This document shows positions 27,022 to 35,213 of a DNA stretch of 64,000 bases, piece by piece. Position numbers and translations under genes: made by a program. Location: NCBI RefSeq assembly GCF_900215205.1, contig NZ_OBDY01000002.1, forward strand, positions 391,867 to 455,866, given 5' to 3'. Under the pieces are notes generated by a model. It was not told where the DNA came from, searched no databases, and saw only the letters and a list, made by a program, of their open reading frames with translations. Position 1 is the first letter of the stretch, and every line of letters begins with the position of its first letter. This DNA is from Paractinoplanes atraurantiacus. GTDB lineage: Bacteria; Actinomycetota; Actinomycetes; Mycobacteriales; Micromonosporaceae.

Positions 27022-27438
27022 ATGAGCCGCCACGTGAACGTCGCCGTAGCCACGGTCGTCGCCGGATGCCTCCTCGGTGCCGGAGGTTGCGAGGCCGACC
27101 GGGCCGGGCCGGCGCCGGTGCCCTCGGCAACCGGCTACCTCGGCGATGCCTCTTTCATCGGTCGGACGGTCACCATCTCGGGATGGGTCGTCCAAGTGAT
27201 CACCGAGACGTCCTTCGTCGTCGACACCCGCCAGAACGGCGCCGAACCCTTGCTGGTTCTCTGTGCCCCCAGCCGCGACGTGGAGAAAGGCTCACTTGTC
27301 ATCGTCTCGGGCAACGTCCAGAGGTTCTACTACTCCGCCTACGCCGACGAGTACGCCCTCGCGCCCGACGCCGATGTCTACAGCCGGTTCGCGGCCGACC
27401 CGTTCCTCGTGACCAGGCGGGCCATGGCGCTGCAGTGA
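27022..27438 (+). CDS. putative lipoprotein with OB-like domain
   Basis: 138 residues. Signal peptide with lipobox L-G-A-G-G-C. The mature part reads F-I-G-R-T-V-T-I-S-G-W-V-V-Q-V, T-S-F-V-V-D-T and G-S-L-V-I-V-S-G-N-V-Q-R-F, the strand pattern of small OB-fold periplasmic proteins. Ligand unknown. ATG 27022 is chosen over 27001 because GGAAGGAG lies 8 nt upstream. Confidence 0.65.
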   Translation: MSRHVNVAVATVVAGCLLGAGGCEADRAGPAPVPSATGYLGDASFIGRTVTISGWVVQVITETSFVVDTRQNGAEPLLVLCAPSRDVEKGSLVIVSGNVQRFYYSAYADEYALAPDADVYSRFAADPFLVTRRAMALQ

Positions 27439-27450
27439 GCCGGCGCGTGT

Positions 27451-27468
27451 TGTCACGCGATCGCCACG
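27451..27468 (+). promoter_or_regulatory. GTCA direct-repeat box 7 with -10-like element
   Basis: TGTCACGCGAT-CGCCACG: GTCA at 27452 and a GCCA half-site at 27463; TCGTCACA 20 nt later. It is 67 nt upstream of the lipoprotein at 27535. Confidence 0.5.
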
Positions 27469-27534
27469 CCCTCGCGGGAGCGTCGTCACACAGGGTGGGC
27501 ATCTGGTGACGAACACAGCGATCGGAGGCTGGCG

Positions 27535-28194
27535 ATGAAAGGAAAGACTTCTCTTCTTCTTATCGGACTGCTTCTCAGCACCGCGGCCGCCGGCTGCGGC
27601 GACGAGGCGCCTGGCCGGTCCGGTGCGGCCGCGCCCCCGCAGCCGTCGTCGCCGTCCGCCGCCGCGTCGCCGATCTGGCCTTCTCCGGCGTGCGTGACAG
27701 GCGACTGGCGAACGACCGGTGTCAGCGGCGAGTTCGGCAACGTCGGCGGCAAGGTGTCGGGTGGCACAGGGGCGACCATGAACGTCGGCGTGGACGGCAC
27801 CACCGATGTCGGTTTCACAGGTTCGGAACCACTCGCATTCTCAGCCGAGGCGGCCGGAGCGACCATCCGCGGGCAGATCTCGTACTCGGGTTCTGTCCGG
27901 GCGGCTGTGGTGTTCGAGCCTAGCGGTGGTGGCGCGGGGCAATGGCGGCCGCGCGACGCGGCGCAGAATCACCTGCGGGCGACGGTGAAGTTGAGTGAGC
28001 CGTTCTCGGTGACGTTGCTCGACAACGCCGGCATCGGACGCCTGACCGGAGGTGAGCTGCCCGGCACGGGCGACGCTATCGATGTCCTTCCCATTCTGCG
28101 CGGCGGGACGTACACGTGTGCGCAGAACCGGCTTCAGGTTCGTACCGCCGACAGCGGACCCGACCTGAGCTGGACGTTCGAGCGGGTTTCCTGA
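27535..28194 (+). CDS. putative lipoprotein, function unknown
   Basis: 219 residues. Lipobox A-A-A-G-C after a hydrophobic signal, a Pro/Ser-rich linker, and then a beta-rich domain with two cysteines (P-A-C-V-T-G-D-W and T-Y-T-C-A-Q-N), which could form a disulfide. It sits 4 nt before the MMPL transporter gene and is probably cotranscribed, so it may be an extracytoplasmic partner of that transporter. Confidence 0.65.
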   Translation: MKGKTSLLLIGLLLSTAAAGCGDEAPGRSGAAAPPQPSSPSAAASPIWPSPACVTGDWRTTGVSGEFGNVGGKVSGGTGATMNVGVDGTTDVGFTGSEPLAFSAEAAGATIRGQISYSGSVRAAVVFEPSGGGAGQWRPRDAAQNHLRATVKLSEPFSVTLLDNAGIGRLTGGELPGTGDAIDVLPILRGGTYTCAQNRLQVRTADSGPDLSWTFERVS

Positions 28195-28198
28195 GCCG

Positions 28199-30373
28199 AT
28201 GGTCCGGCTGCGGTGGGCTGTGCTCGGCGGCTGGCTCGTGTTGGCCGCGGTGGCGATCCTATTCACCCCTCCGGTAAGCACGGGTGGGCTGTCCGGTCTG
28301 GTGGCCGTCGACAGCCCACCCGTGCAGACGGAGATCCGTTCCTTTCAGCGGTTCGGCTTTCCGCTGCTGAGCCGGGTTGCCGTCGTCCAGCGTGATCCGG
28401 ACGGGCTGTCGCCGCTGACGCAGGCTGAAGCTGTAGCCCGCGCTGCCGCGACGACCCAGCGGCAGTACGACGACACCGGTCCGATCCTGGGTGCCATCCC
28501 GATCCCGAACACCGGTGGTGTCTTCCCGGGCAGCCGGGAAAACGGCACGACGATCATCACGTTGTTGTTCATTCCGCCGAACGTCGGCTTGAACACGCAG
28601 TACGCGGCGGCCCAGCGTTTCGCTGAGAGTCACTTCGGTCCCGAGGACGCCGTGGTGGGCGTGACCGGAACGTTGCCCGCCCGTGCGGCCCAGGGCGAGG
28701 TCGTCGAAGGTTCGATCAAAACCGTCGAGATGGCCACGCTGGCGGCTGTGCTGCTCGTGGTGGGCCTCGCGTTCCGATCAGTCGTCGCCCCACTGATCGC
28801 GCTGGTCACCGCCGGCATCGCCGCGCTGGTCATGCTCGACCTTGTCGGCTGGCTCGGGTGGTTGCTGGACGTGGCAGTACCCACCGAGGTGGGACCGCTG
28901 CTGGTAGCTCTGCTGCTCGGTGTGGTCACCGACTACGTGGTCTTCTACCTGTTCGCGTTGCGGCGTGAGCTCATGGCCGGTCACGACCGGCTCATCGCTG
29001 CTCGCCGGGCGACCCGCTCCACCACCGTGATCGTGGTGGTGGCCGGGCTGACTGTGGCGGCGGGAACCGGTGTCCTGCTCGTGGCCGAGTCGCCGCTGTT
29101 CCACGCGTTCGGACCCGGCATGGCACTGGCGGTTCTCGTCGGCTTGGCGGTCGCGGTCACGCTCGTGCCCGCTCTGCTCGCCATCCTCGGGCCGTACGCG
29201 TTCTGGCCCGGCCGCCACGACCGCGTGCCCGGCCAGGCGGCCAGAGCCGCCCGGGAACGCCGCGATCGGCGTACCCAATGGCTGGTGCGCCGCAAGCCGG
29301 CCGCGATCGTGCTGACTCTGGGCGTCCTGGTGCTCGCCGTCGCCGCTCTACCGGCACGCCACCTGGGACTCGGCTTGTCGTTCGTCTCGTCATTGCCCGC
29401 TGACGACCAGGTTCGCCAGGCCGCGGTGGCGGCGCGCGCCGGATTCGCCGACGGCATCGTCTCGCCGACCGTTCTGCTGTTGGAACGGCCCGGCATCACC
29501 CAGGACCGCTCCGCCCTAGACCGGTTGCAGCGCATGCTCGCGGACCGTCCGGGGATCGCGGGCGTGGTGGGCCCGGCGGACCAGCCCGTTCCGGACGAGC
29601 TGGGCCTGGTGCTGTCCCGAGACGGTAGCGCGGCTCGGTATCTGCTGGTGCTCGACAGTCTGCCGCTGGGTGCCTCGGGCATCGGCACGCTGTCGTCGCT
29701 GCGTGCCGATCTGCCACGGTTGCTGTCCGAAGTGGGGCTGTCCGGGGTGACCGCCGGCCTGGCGGGCGACACCGCGGTGGCCGCCGACATCGTCGGGCAG
29801 ACCACGTCCGATCTCGAACGGATCATCGTGGCCACCCTGGTGGTGAATCTGCTGATGCTGATGTTGTTCCTGCGGGCTCTGGCCGCACCGGTCTGCCTGC
29901 TGCTGCTCAACGTCCTGGCGCTGGCGGCAACGCTGGGGCTGGCGACCTTGCTGTTCGACACGGTCCTGAACCACGACGGACTGACCTTCTATGTCCCGTT
30001 CGCTGTCGCCGTGCTGCTGGTCGCCCTCGGATCCGACTACAACATCTTCACCGTGGGACAGGTCTGGCACGAGGCGCGCACCCGGCCGATGCGTGACGCG
30101 GTGGTGATCGCGCTGCCCGTGTCGGCGCGGGCGGTAGGCACGGCGGCGGTCATCCTGGCCACCAGCTTCGGGCTGCTCGCCCTCGTGCCTTTGCGCCCGT
30201 TCGCTGAAATCGCGTTCACCATGTCCGTGGGCGTGCTCCTGGACGCGCTGTTCCTGCGTTCGTTGCTGATGCCGGCCCTGCTGGCGTTGCTCGGCGACGC
30301 GGCGGGATGGCCGGGCCTGCGCCGGCGACCGCCGGCCGGAGCGGAGCTTCAGCGCGTGGGTGTACCGGTCTGA
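28199..30373 (+). CDS. MMPL/RND-family transporter
   Basis: 724 residues with the duplicated RND layout: a first helix at the N-terminus, a large extracytoplasmic loop, helices 2-6 from ~185 to 340, a second helix near 370, a second loop, and helices 8-12 from ~540 to 700. The MMPL transport motif G-V-V-T-D-Y-V-V-F lies in the first half and G-S-D-Y-N-I-F in the second. Such proteins export lipids or hydrophobic compounds using the proton gradient; the substrate is unknown. Its 3' end overlaps the convergent gene by 25 nt. Confidence 0.87.
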   Translation: MVRLRWAVLGGWLVLAAVAILFTPPVSTGGLSGLVAVDSPPVQTEIRSFQRFGFPLLSRVAVVQRDPDGLSPLTQAEAVARAAATTQRQYDDTGPILGAIPIPNTGGVFPGSRENGTTIITLLFIPPNVGLNTQYAAAQRFAESHFGPEDAVVGVTGTLPARAAQGEVVEGSIKTVEMATLAAVLLVVGLAFRSVVAPLIALVTAGIAALVMLDLVGWLGWLLDVAVPTEVGPLLVALLLGVVTDYVVFYLFALRRELMAGHDRLIAARRATRSTTVIVVVAGLTVAAGTGVLLVAESPLFHAFGPGMALAVLVGLAVAVTLVPALLAILGPYAFWPGRHDRVPGQAARAARERRDRRTQWLVRRKPAAIVLTLGVLVLAVAALPARHLGLGLSFVSSLPADDQVRQAAVAARAGFADGIVSPTVLLLERPGITQDRSALDRLQRMLADRPGIAGVVGPADQPVPDELGLVLSRDGSAARYLLVLDSLPLGASGIGTLSSLRADLPRLLSEVGLSGVTAGLAGDTAVAADIVGQTTSDLERIIVATLVVNLLMLMLFLRALAAPVCLLLLNVLALAATLGLATLLFDTVLNHDGLTFYVPFAVAVLLVALGSDYNIFTVGQVWHEARTRPMRDAVVIALPVSARAVGTAAVILATSFGLLALVPLRPFAEIAFTMSVGVLLDALFLRSLLMPALLALLGDAAGWPGLRRRPPAGAELQRVGVPV

Positions 30374-30708
30374 TCGCGGCACTGCTGCGCGAGAGTATCG
30401 AGTTCGTGCTGAGCGTCCTGCAATTGGTCAAGGAGCCGCTGCAGTCGCGCGGTGTCCAGGCGGCGCAGCGCCTGCAGCGCGTCCTCGGCGGTCGACGAGG
30501 CCTGTTGTGCCTTGTCGACCGCCTGGCGGCAGCTGGCCGGGATCACGAGGCCGGCGCTCGGCGAGGTGATCGGAGCGGCCGCCGCGGGGCGAGAGGTGGT
30601 CGCCGCCGGGCGCACCAACAGGGTCAGGCCCACGCCGAGCAGCCCGCCGAGCAGGAACGCCATGGCGCAGAGGATTATGAGCCAGCGGTTCGGCGTACTG
30701 GTGGGCAT
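30349..30708 (-). CDS. membrane-anchored coiled-coil protein
   Basis: 119 residues: one N-terminal transmembrane helix (W-L-I-I-L-C-A-M-A-F-L-L-G-G-L-L-G-V), an Ala/Pro/Thr linker and a heptad-rich helix (A-L-Q-A-L-R-R-L-D-T-A-R-L-Q-R-L-L-D-Q-L) with two cysteines. ATG 30708 has GAGGAG upstream. No family recognised. Confidence 0.6.
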   Translation of the reverse strand: MPTSTPNRWLIILCAMAFLLGGLLGVGLTLLVRPAATTSRPAAAAPITSPSAGLVIPASCRQAVDKAQQASSTAEDALQALRRLDTARLQRLLDQLQDAQHELDTLAQQCRDQTGTPTR

Positions 30709-30804
30709 CGGGGGCTCCTCTCGGCGTACGTCCCTTGAATGCCCGTTGCGGCGGCGTCGGATGACCTACCGACCTTGCAGATGGCGCTATTGGCCGGCCG
30801 AGCA

Positions 30805-30822
30805 CGTCACAGCACTGTCATG
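30805..30822 (+). promoter_or_regulatory. GTCA direct-repeat box 8 with -10-like element
   Basis: CGTCACAGCAC-TGTCATG: GTCA at 30806 and 30817; GCGCCATC 20 nt later. It is upstream of the DUF3040 gene at 30901. Confidence 0.6.
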
Positions 30823-30900
30823 GAAGCGAGTCGTCAGCGCCATCCTCGTCGGCGAGTATCGGTGCGAGCATGCAAGGCCGGACAGAGAGCGTGAACGTCA

Positions 30901-31200
30901 GTGGAACCTCCAAGCCGCGATCCGCGATTCGACGCGATCGTCGCTCGCCTGCTCGCCGAGGACCCGTCCTTCGGTGCCACTACCGGCGCCCCGTTCCGGT
31001 GGAAGTCATTGGCGGGAGTGCTGCTGGTGATCGGTGCCGGCCTGGTGTGGGTGGCGTTGTCGGTACTGATGGTGGTGTGGCAGTGGTCCGGCGTGATGGT
31101 AGCCGTCCCTTCCGTGGTTGTCGGCATCCTGGTCGCCGCGTTGCTGAACCGGCGACATCGTGCGCGTCCGCGGTCGCAGGCGCACGAGCATCCGGAGTAG
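30901..31200 (+). CDS. DUF3040 membrane protein
   Basis: 99 residues. Short N-terminal amphipathic region D-P-R-F-D-A-I-V-A-R-L-L-A-E-D-P-S-F followed by two membrane helices (L-L-V-I-G-A-G-L-V-W-V and V-P-S-V-V-V-G-I-L-V-A) and a basic tail, as in actinobacterial DUF3040 proteins. GTG start at 30901. Function unknown. Confidence 0.65.
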   Translation: MEPPSRDPRFDAIVARLLAEDPSFGATTGAPFRWKSLAGVLLVIGAGLVWVALSVLMVVWQWSGVMVAVPSVVVGILVAALLNRRHRARPRSQAHEHPE

Positions 31201-31275
31201 ACCGAGGACTTCTCCAGCGGCCGGCATGAGCAGAAGCGGCCTGGAGACGCGTGTGTTCCAAGGTGCCTGGGCAAC

Positions 31276-31449
31276 GTGGCCGGTTCGGTGGCGAGCTGGA
31301 TCGTTGACCGCATCGCGGCCGGGCAGGAGCCCACCGAGGTCACCCGGGAGGACCTCGCCGTCCTCCTGGACGAGATCCGCCGGCTGCGCGGCGAGCTCGC
31401 CGACCTGAGAGCGGCGGGCGAACACGACAGCCCGCACACGGTCTTATGA
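31276..31449 (+). CDS. small coiled-coil protein
   Basis: 57 residues from GTG 31276 (AAGGTG ~11 nt upstream) to TGA 31447. Sequence features: S-W-I-V-D-R-I-A-A-G-Q-E, then V-T-R-E-D-L-A-V-L-L-D-E-I-R-R-L-R-G-E-L, a strongly charged amphipathic helix. Good actinobacterial codon pattern. Function unknown; probably cotranscribed with the DUF3040 gene. Confidence 0.5.
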   Translation: MAGSVASWIVDRIAAGQEPTEVTREDLAVLLDEIRRLRGELADLRAAGEHDSPHTVL

Positions 31450-31462
31450 CAGCTACGTGACT
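31445..31462 (-). promoter_or_regulatory. GTCA direct-repeat box 9
   Basis: Minus-strand AGTCACGTAGC-TGTCATA, 11-bp period (TGAC at 31447 and 31458 on plus). No fitting minus-strand gene lies to the left and no -10-like element follows; it may serve the following plus-strand genes or be non-functional. Confidence 0.35.
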
Positions 31463-31583
31463 AACGGGCCGAGCCGGTTTCCCGGGTGCGCCGTGGAGAA
31501 TCGGCGTTCAGCATCGCCGGCCGCGATGCCGCAGGGCGGCGTCGTGACCGGTCCCCGAACCTCGGACGGCGGTTGGTCCCACG

Positions 31584-31898
31584 CTCAACGAGAGGTAACG
31601 GCGAACTCTCGCCGACATCGAAGCCGGCTTGCGGGACAACGATCCCGAACTGGCGAACAACCTGTCTGGTGGCGCCGGGCGCTGCGCCCGGCATCCGGTA
31701 GCCGCGGGATCCGCCGTCGCCGCCGCACTGGCGGTCGCGGTATGCCTGGGCCTGCTTGTCGCCGGGCCTCCGGCGGCCATCGCGGCCGCGCTCACCGTAT
31801 GCGCCGTCACCGCTGGTCTGCTGCTGCAGCACCGGCTGGGCGAAAATCCCGCCGACCCGGATGACGGGCGGGCCGACGACCACGAGGAGAGCAGATGA
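31584..31898 (+). pseudogene. DUF3040 gene with in-frame stop near its start
   Basis: The DUF3040 N-terminus can be read as L-N-E-R-stop-R-R-T-L-A-D-I-E-A-G-L-R-D-N-D-P: intact members have S-E-x-E-x-R-x-L-x-x-I-E. The TAA at 31596-31598 replaces one codon. After it the frame is open to 31898 with two membrane helices (A-A-L-A-V-A-V-C-L-G-L-L-V-A-G and A-A-A-L-T-V-C-A-V-T-A-G-L-L). A TTG at 31629 could start a shortened protein, but no ribosome site is seen. The stop overlaps the next gene's ATG. Confidence 0.55.
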
Positions 31899-32257
31899 CC
31901 GCACAAAAACCCGGCCAAAACCACCCGATTGACCTGATCCGCGCAGGTATGTGGGTCGTGGACGCCGACGGTGACCGAGTCGGCACCGTCACCCACGTCA
32001 CCGCGGGAGACATCTTGCCCGAGCCGGGCGATCCGCTCCCTTCGCGGGACGCCGACTGGGCCGCCGGCGCTTTCAGCGAACAGGCCTTCGAGCTCGCGGA
32101 CAGGCAGGCGGAGCGGCTGATGTCTGGCGGCTACCTCAAGGTGCTGGGGTCGGGAGTTCACGGCGTGGACCGGTACGTGGCCGCTGACCAGATCGCCGAG
32201 GTTGACGACGACACCGTTGTGCTGCGCGTCGGCCGCGACGTGCTCCAGGTCCAATGA
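31895..32257 (+). CDS. PRC-barrel-like/DUF2171-type stress protein
   Basis: 120 residues: I-R-A-G-M-W-V-V-D-A-D-G-D-R-V-G-T-V-T-H-V opens a PRC-barrel-like fold; later S-G-G-Y-L-K-V and R-Y-V-A-A-D-Q-I-A-E-V-D-D-D-T-V-V-L. Cytoplasmic, function unknown. ATG 31895 has GAGGAG upstream and overlaps the preceding stop by 4 nt. Confidence 0.65.
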   Translation: MTAQKPGQNHPIDLIRAGMWVVDADGDRVGTVTHVTAGDILPEPGDPLPSRDADWAAGAFSEQAFELADRQAERLMSGGYLKVLGSGVHGVDRYVAADQIAEVDDDTVVLRVGRDVLQVQ

Positions 32258-32300
32258 TGGCTGGCGGTCGCTGAGGACGGCGTGCTCGGCGCCCTCGTCG

Positions 32301-32705
32301 CCGTTCCGGCGTGCGCTGTCGCCTACCTTCGCCCTCGTCGTCACCGTCGCCCTGGGCTCCATACTGCTGTCCCGCGACGTCGCCTTGGCGGAAGGACTGG
32401 TGGCCCTCGCGCTGCTGGTCGTGCTGCAGTTGTCGGCCACGTGGCTGTCGATCTGGTCGGGCCTGGTCCGGCGCCTGCTCAAGTCCGAACCTACTGTGCT
32501 GGTGCGAGACGGCGTGATGCTGCACGGCGCCATGCGCGCGCAGCGGGTGACCGACGGCGAGATCCGGCAGTCGGTGCGGTCGCGGGGTATCGGGGATTTA
32601 TCCGAGGTGGCCGCGGTCGTGCTCGAGACGGATGGCAGTTTCAGTGTGATCCCCGCGTCCCAGGCGGGTCGGCTCACCACACTCCCGGGCGGGGAGTCAC
32701 ATTGA
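32301..32705 (+). pseudogene. DUF421 (YetF-like) protein, N-terminally truncated
   Basis: The frame reads R-R-A-L-S-P-T-F-A-L-V-V-T-V-A-L-G-S, matching the DUF421 motif R-x-L-x-x-M-N-A-F-D-L-V-V-T-V-A-L-G-S with the N-A-F-D part damaged. A membrane helix and the soluble YetF domain follow (V-L-V-R-D-G-V-M-L, E-I-R-Q-S-V-R-S-R-G-I, A-V-V-L-E-T-D-G-S-F-S-V-I-P). The first transmembrane helix is missing: the upstream part of the frame is unrelated and no good start is visible. Probably a decayed gene. Confidence 0.55.
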
Positions 32706-32736
32706 ACGCCGTAGGCGGCGTCAATTGCCATGAAAC

Positions 32737-32754
32737 GACGACAGTGCCATGACA
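32737..32754 (-). promoter_or_regulatory. GTCA direct-repeat box 10 (weak)
   Basis: Minus-strand GTCATGGCAC-TGTCG, 11-bp period with one mismatch (TGAC at 32750, CGAC at 32739 on plus). It lies ~76 nt upstream of the NfeD gene but points away from it. Confidence 0.3.
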
Positions 32755-32829
32755 ATCATGTGTCTTTTCCGCCGGTGATCGACGAATTCCTGTGTGGCCG
32801 AGCGAATACAGCCGTGTCACCATTGGGTA

Positions 32830-33294
32830 ATGGATGTCGTGTTGTGGGTGATCCTCGCCGTGGTTCTCGCCGTCGCTGAGATCTTCACGACTACGCTTTT
32901 CCTTTTGATGTTCTCGATAGGTGCGGGAGCCGCGGCCGGTGCCGCGGCACTGGGGGCTCCGATGCCGGTACAGGCCGGCGTATTCGTCGGGGTCTCGGCC
33001 TTGACGCTTGTGGCCGGTCGGCCCGCGCTCCGGCGGCGCTTCGGCAAGGATGACCCGGCCGACCTGGTCCTGCCTCCCATGCTGGGCGCTTCCGCCCTTG
33101 TCGTGGAACAGGTCGGCGCCGGCGCCGGGATGGTGAAGGTCGACGGCGAGCTCTGGCAGGCCCGCTCGCTCGAGGGCTCCGGCGGCTATCTGCCCGGTGA
33201 GCGGGTCAGGATCGTCGAAGTCGATGGCGGCGTCGCGGTGGTGTGGCGTGATGACCTGCCGGGTCTGGGTGAGCGTCGCCTCCAGCCCGAATGA
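32830..33294 (+). CDS. NfeD-family membrane protein
   Basis: 154 residues: three membrane helices (V-V-L-W-V-I-L-A-V-V-L-A-V, L-F-L-L-M-F-S-I-G-A-G-A and V-F-V-G-V-S-A-L-T-L) then the NfeD OB-fold (G-M-V-K-V-D-G-E-L-W-Q-A-R-S, P-G-E-R-V-R-I-V-E-V-D-G). NfeD proteins pair with SPFH proteins in membrane microdomains, and an SPFH gene follows 27 nt later. Confidence 0.82.
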   Translation: MDVVLWVILAVVLAVAEIFTTTLFLLMFSIGAGAAAGAAALGAPMPVQAGVFVGVSALTLVAGRPALRRRFGKDDPADLVLPPMLGASALVVEQVGAGAGMVKVDGELWQARSLEGSGGYLPGERVRIVEVDGGVAVVWRDDLPGLGERRLQPE

Positions 33295-33321
33295 AATTGC
33301 TGATCAAGGTGGTTGTCGCGC

Positions 33322-34350
33322 ATGGATGTTGTCGTCGTGGTCGTCGTTGCCGTTCTGGTTCTGTTCGCTGTTGTCACGCTTGTCAAAACGGTTCGTATCG
33401 TGCCGCAGCAGCGCATGGATGTGGTGGAGCGGTTGGGACGCTATCGCAAAACCCTGGAACCGGGGCTCAATGTGCTGGTGCCGTTCATCGATGCGGTGCG
33501 GGCCAAGGTGGACGTGCGCGAGCAGGTCGTCTCCTTCCCGCCGCAGCCGGTGATCACCTCGGACAACCTCGTGGTCTCGATCGACACGGTGCTCTATTTT
33601 CGGGTCGTCAACCCGCAGCGCGCGACGTATGAGATCGCCAACTTCCTCCAGGCGATAGAGCAGCTGACCGTCACGACGCTGCGTAACGTCATCGGCTCGC
33701 TCGACCTGGAACGCGCCCTGACCAGCCGCGAGGAGATCAACCGGCACCTGTCGTCGGTGCTGGACGAGACGACCGGCCGCTGGGGCATCAAGGTCACCCG
33801 CGTCGAGATCAAGGCGATCGAGCCGCCGCCGAGCATCCGCGACTCGATGGAGAAGCAGATGCGCGCCGAGCGTGACCGCCGCGCCGCGATCCTGAACGCC
33901 GAGGGCCACAAGCAGTCGCAGATCCTCACGGCCGAGGGTGAGAAGCAGGCCGCGGTGCTGCGAGCCGACGGTGACCGGCAGGCCCGCATCCTTCAGGCCG
34001 AGGGCCAGGCCAAGGCCATCCGTACGGTCTTCGACGCGATCCACACGGCGAACCCGTCGCAGAAGGTTCTGGCATACCAGTACCTGCAGGCCCTGCCCCA
34101 GATCGCGAACGGCTCGGCCAACAAGGTCTGGATCGTGCCGACCGAGCTGACCAAGGCCCTCGACGGTCTGGGCGGCGCCCTGGGCGGTCTGGCCAACATG
34201 GCCGGCGACGCCCCGAAGGCGGGTGTCGACGCGGCCGCCGTCGAGCGCGAGGCGGTGGCCGCGGCCCAGGCCGCGGCGGCCGAGGCCAGCAAGATCAATG
34301 AGGCCGTACGGGAGGCCGAGGCTCAGGTGTCGAGGCCGACGCCGTCCTGA
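33322..34350 (+). CDS. SPFH/band 7 (stomatin-like) protein
   Basis: 342 residues: an N-terminal hydrophobic anchor, band-7 domain (E-R-L-G-R-Y, L-E-P-G-L-N-V-L-V-P-F-I-D, S-L-D-L-E-R-A-L-T-S-R-E-E-I-N) and an Ala/Glu-rich coiled coil with repeated A-E-G-E-K-Q-A/A-D-G-D-R-Q-A units around 195-240. It probably oligomerises as a scaffold in the cytoplasmic membrane with the adjacent NfeD. ATG 33322 is chosen with AAGGTGG ~10 nt upstream; a TTG 9 nt earlier is possible. Confidence 0.87.
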   Translation: MDVVVVVVVAVLVLFAVVTLVKTVRIVPQQRMDVVERLGRYRKTLEPGLNVLVPFIDAVRAKVDVREQVVSFPPQPVITSDNLVVSIDTVLYFRVVNPQRATYEIANFLQAIEQLTVTTLRNVIGSLDLERALTSREEINRHLSSVLDETTGRWGIKVTRVEIKAIEPPPSIRDSMEKQMRAERDRRAAILNAEGHKQSQILTAEGEKQAAVLRADGDRQARILQAEGQAKAIRTVFDAIHTANPSQKVLAYQYLQALPQIANGSANKVWIVPTELTKALDGLGGALGGLANMAGDAPKAGVDAAAVEREAVAAAQAAAAEASKINEAVREAEAQVSRPTPS

Positions 34351-34375
34351 CCCGGCGCTCGCGGTGCACCAGCTT

Positions 34376-34393
34376 TGTCACGCGACCGTCATG
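34376..34393 (+). promoter_or_regulatory. GTCA direct-repeat box 11 with -10-like element
   Basis: TGTCACGCGAC-CGTCATG: GTCA at 34377 and 34388; TCGCCATACG follows 20 nt after the second repeat. One of the best copies; upstream of the STAS gene at 34468. Confidence 0.7.
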
Positions 34394-34467
34394 AGCCGGC
34401 GGAGTCGTCGCCATACGGTTCCACGACGCTGAACCGGCAGATGAAAGGCAAGCCGGAAGGGATCGCG

Positions 34468-34788
34468 GTGCGAACAGGCCTTGAAGCAGCGCCCGGACTG
34501 ATCTCCCTGTCAGAATCGGGAGAGGTGGCCGTTCTGCGGCTGCGGGGAGACATCGATGCGGCCATGGCGCCTGTGCTGGGCGACAGCCTTGCCTGGGCGG
34601 TCGACCACCACCCACATGTCGTTCTCGACGTGTCGGCCACGCAGGACATGGCACCCGCAGTCGTCGATGTGCTGGCCCGGGCCCGGCGCCGCAGCCGGAG
34701 CCGGGGCACGCCCTTGCAGATCGCGGCGCCGCCGGAGCGGCTCGAGGCGTTGCTGAGCCGCATGTCCGGAAGGCGTGAACAGCGATGA
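34468..34788 (+). CDS. STAS-domain protein without phosphoacceptor
   Basis: 106 residues: V-A-V-L-R-L-R-G-D-I-D-A-A-M-A-P-V-L-G, V-V-L-D-V-S-A-T-Q-D-M-A-P-A-V-V-D-V-L, then T-P-L-Q-I-A-A-P-P-E-R-L. The D-S-x-G phosphosite is replaced by M-A-P-A. GTG 34468 is preferred because GGAAGGG lies 7 nt upstream; ATG 34441 in frame lacks a ribosome site. Its end overlaps the next ATG. Confidence 0.7.
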   Translation: MRTGLEAAPGLISLSESGEVAVLRLRGDIDAAMAPVLGDSLAWAVDHHPHVVLDVSATQDMAPAVVDVLARARRRSRSRGTPLQIAAPPERLEALLSRMSGRREQR

Positions 34789-35093
34789 TGCCGTACTGGT
34801 CCTGTCCCGATGACTGGTATGGCGACTGGGTCCCGGCCGCATCGTCGCGCGAAGCCATCGAAACTGACGTGCGCATCGCTGACCAGGCCGCGCTGGCATT
34901 GCTCGAAGACACCCGCGTGCACGGCCGTCACTTGGAGATCCTGGTGCAGAACCGGGTCCTCATCCTGATCGGAGAGGCGAGTTCGGAACGGGCCCGGGCG
35001 GCGGCCGGCGCTGTGGCGTGGGCGGTGCCCGAGGTGTTCGACGTCTGCAATCGTCTTACCCTGCCACCGCGGCCCGAAGGCGCTGCGGGCTGA
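34785..35093 (+). CDS. BON-like protein with aromatic N-terminus
   Basis: 102 residues. The N-terminus is rich in Trp/Tyr/Pro (M-M-P-Y-W-S-C-P-D-D-W-Y-G-D-W-V-P). The rest is a BON-like unit: L-E-I-L-V-Q-N-R-V-L-I-L-I-G-E-A-S-S-E-R-A-R-A-A-A, then V-P-E-V-F-D-V-C-N-R-L. It resembles the protein at 39385. Translationally coupled to the STAS gene. Confidence 0.65.
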   Translation: MMPYWSCPDDWYGDWVPAASSREAIETDVRIADQAALALLEDTRVHGRHLEILVQNRVLILIGEASSERARAAAGAVAWAVPEVFDVCNRLTLPPRPEGAAG

Positions 35094-35213
35094 CCGTCAT
35101 CCAACCGACAAGCTTCTGTGCTGTAGCCGCGAATCGCGCGGCCTAGCGTTCGTGGTGGACCGTACGTACCTCGATGACATGGCCGGCCCTCGGGCCGGGA
35201 GAGGAGACGCACG

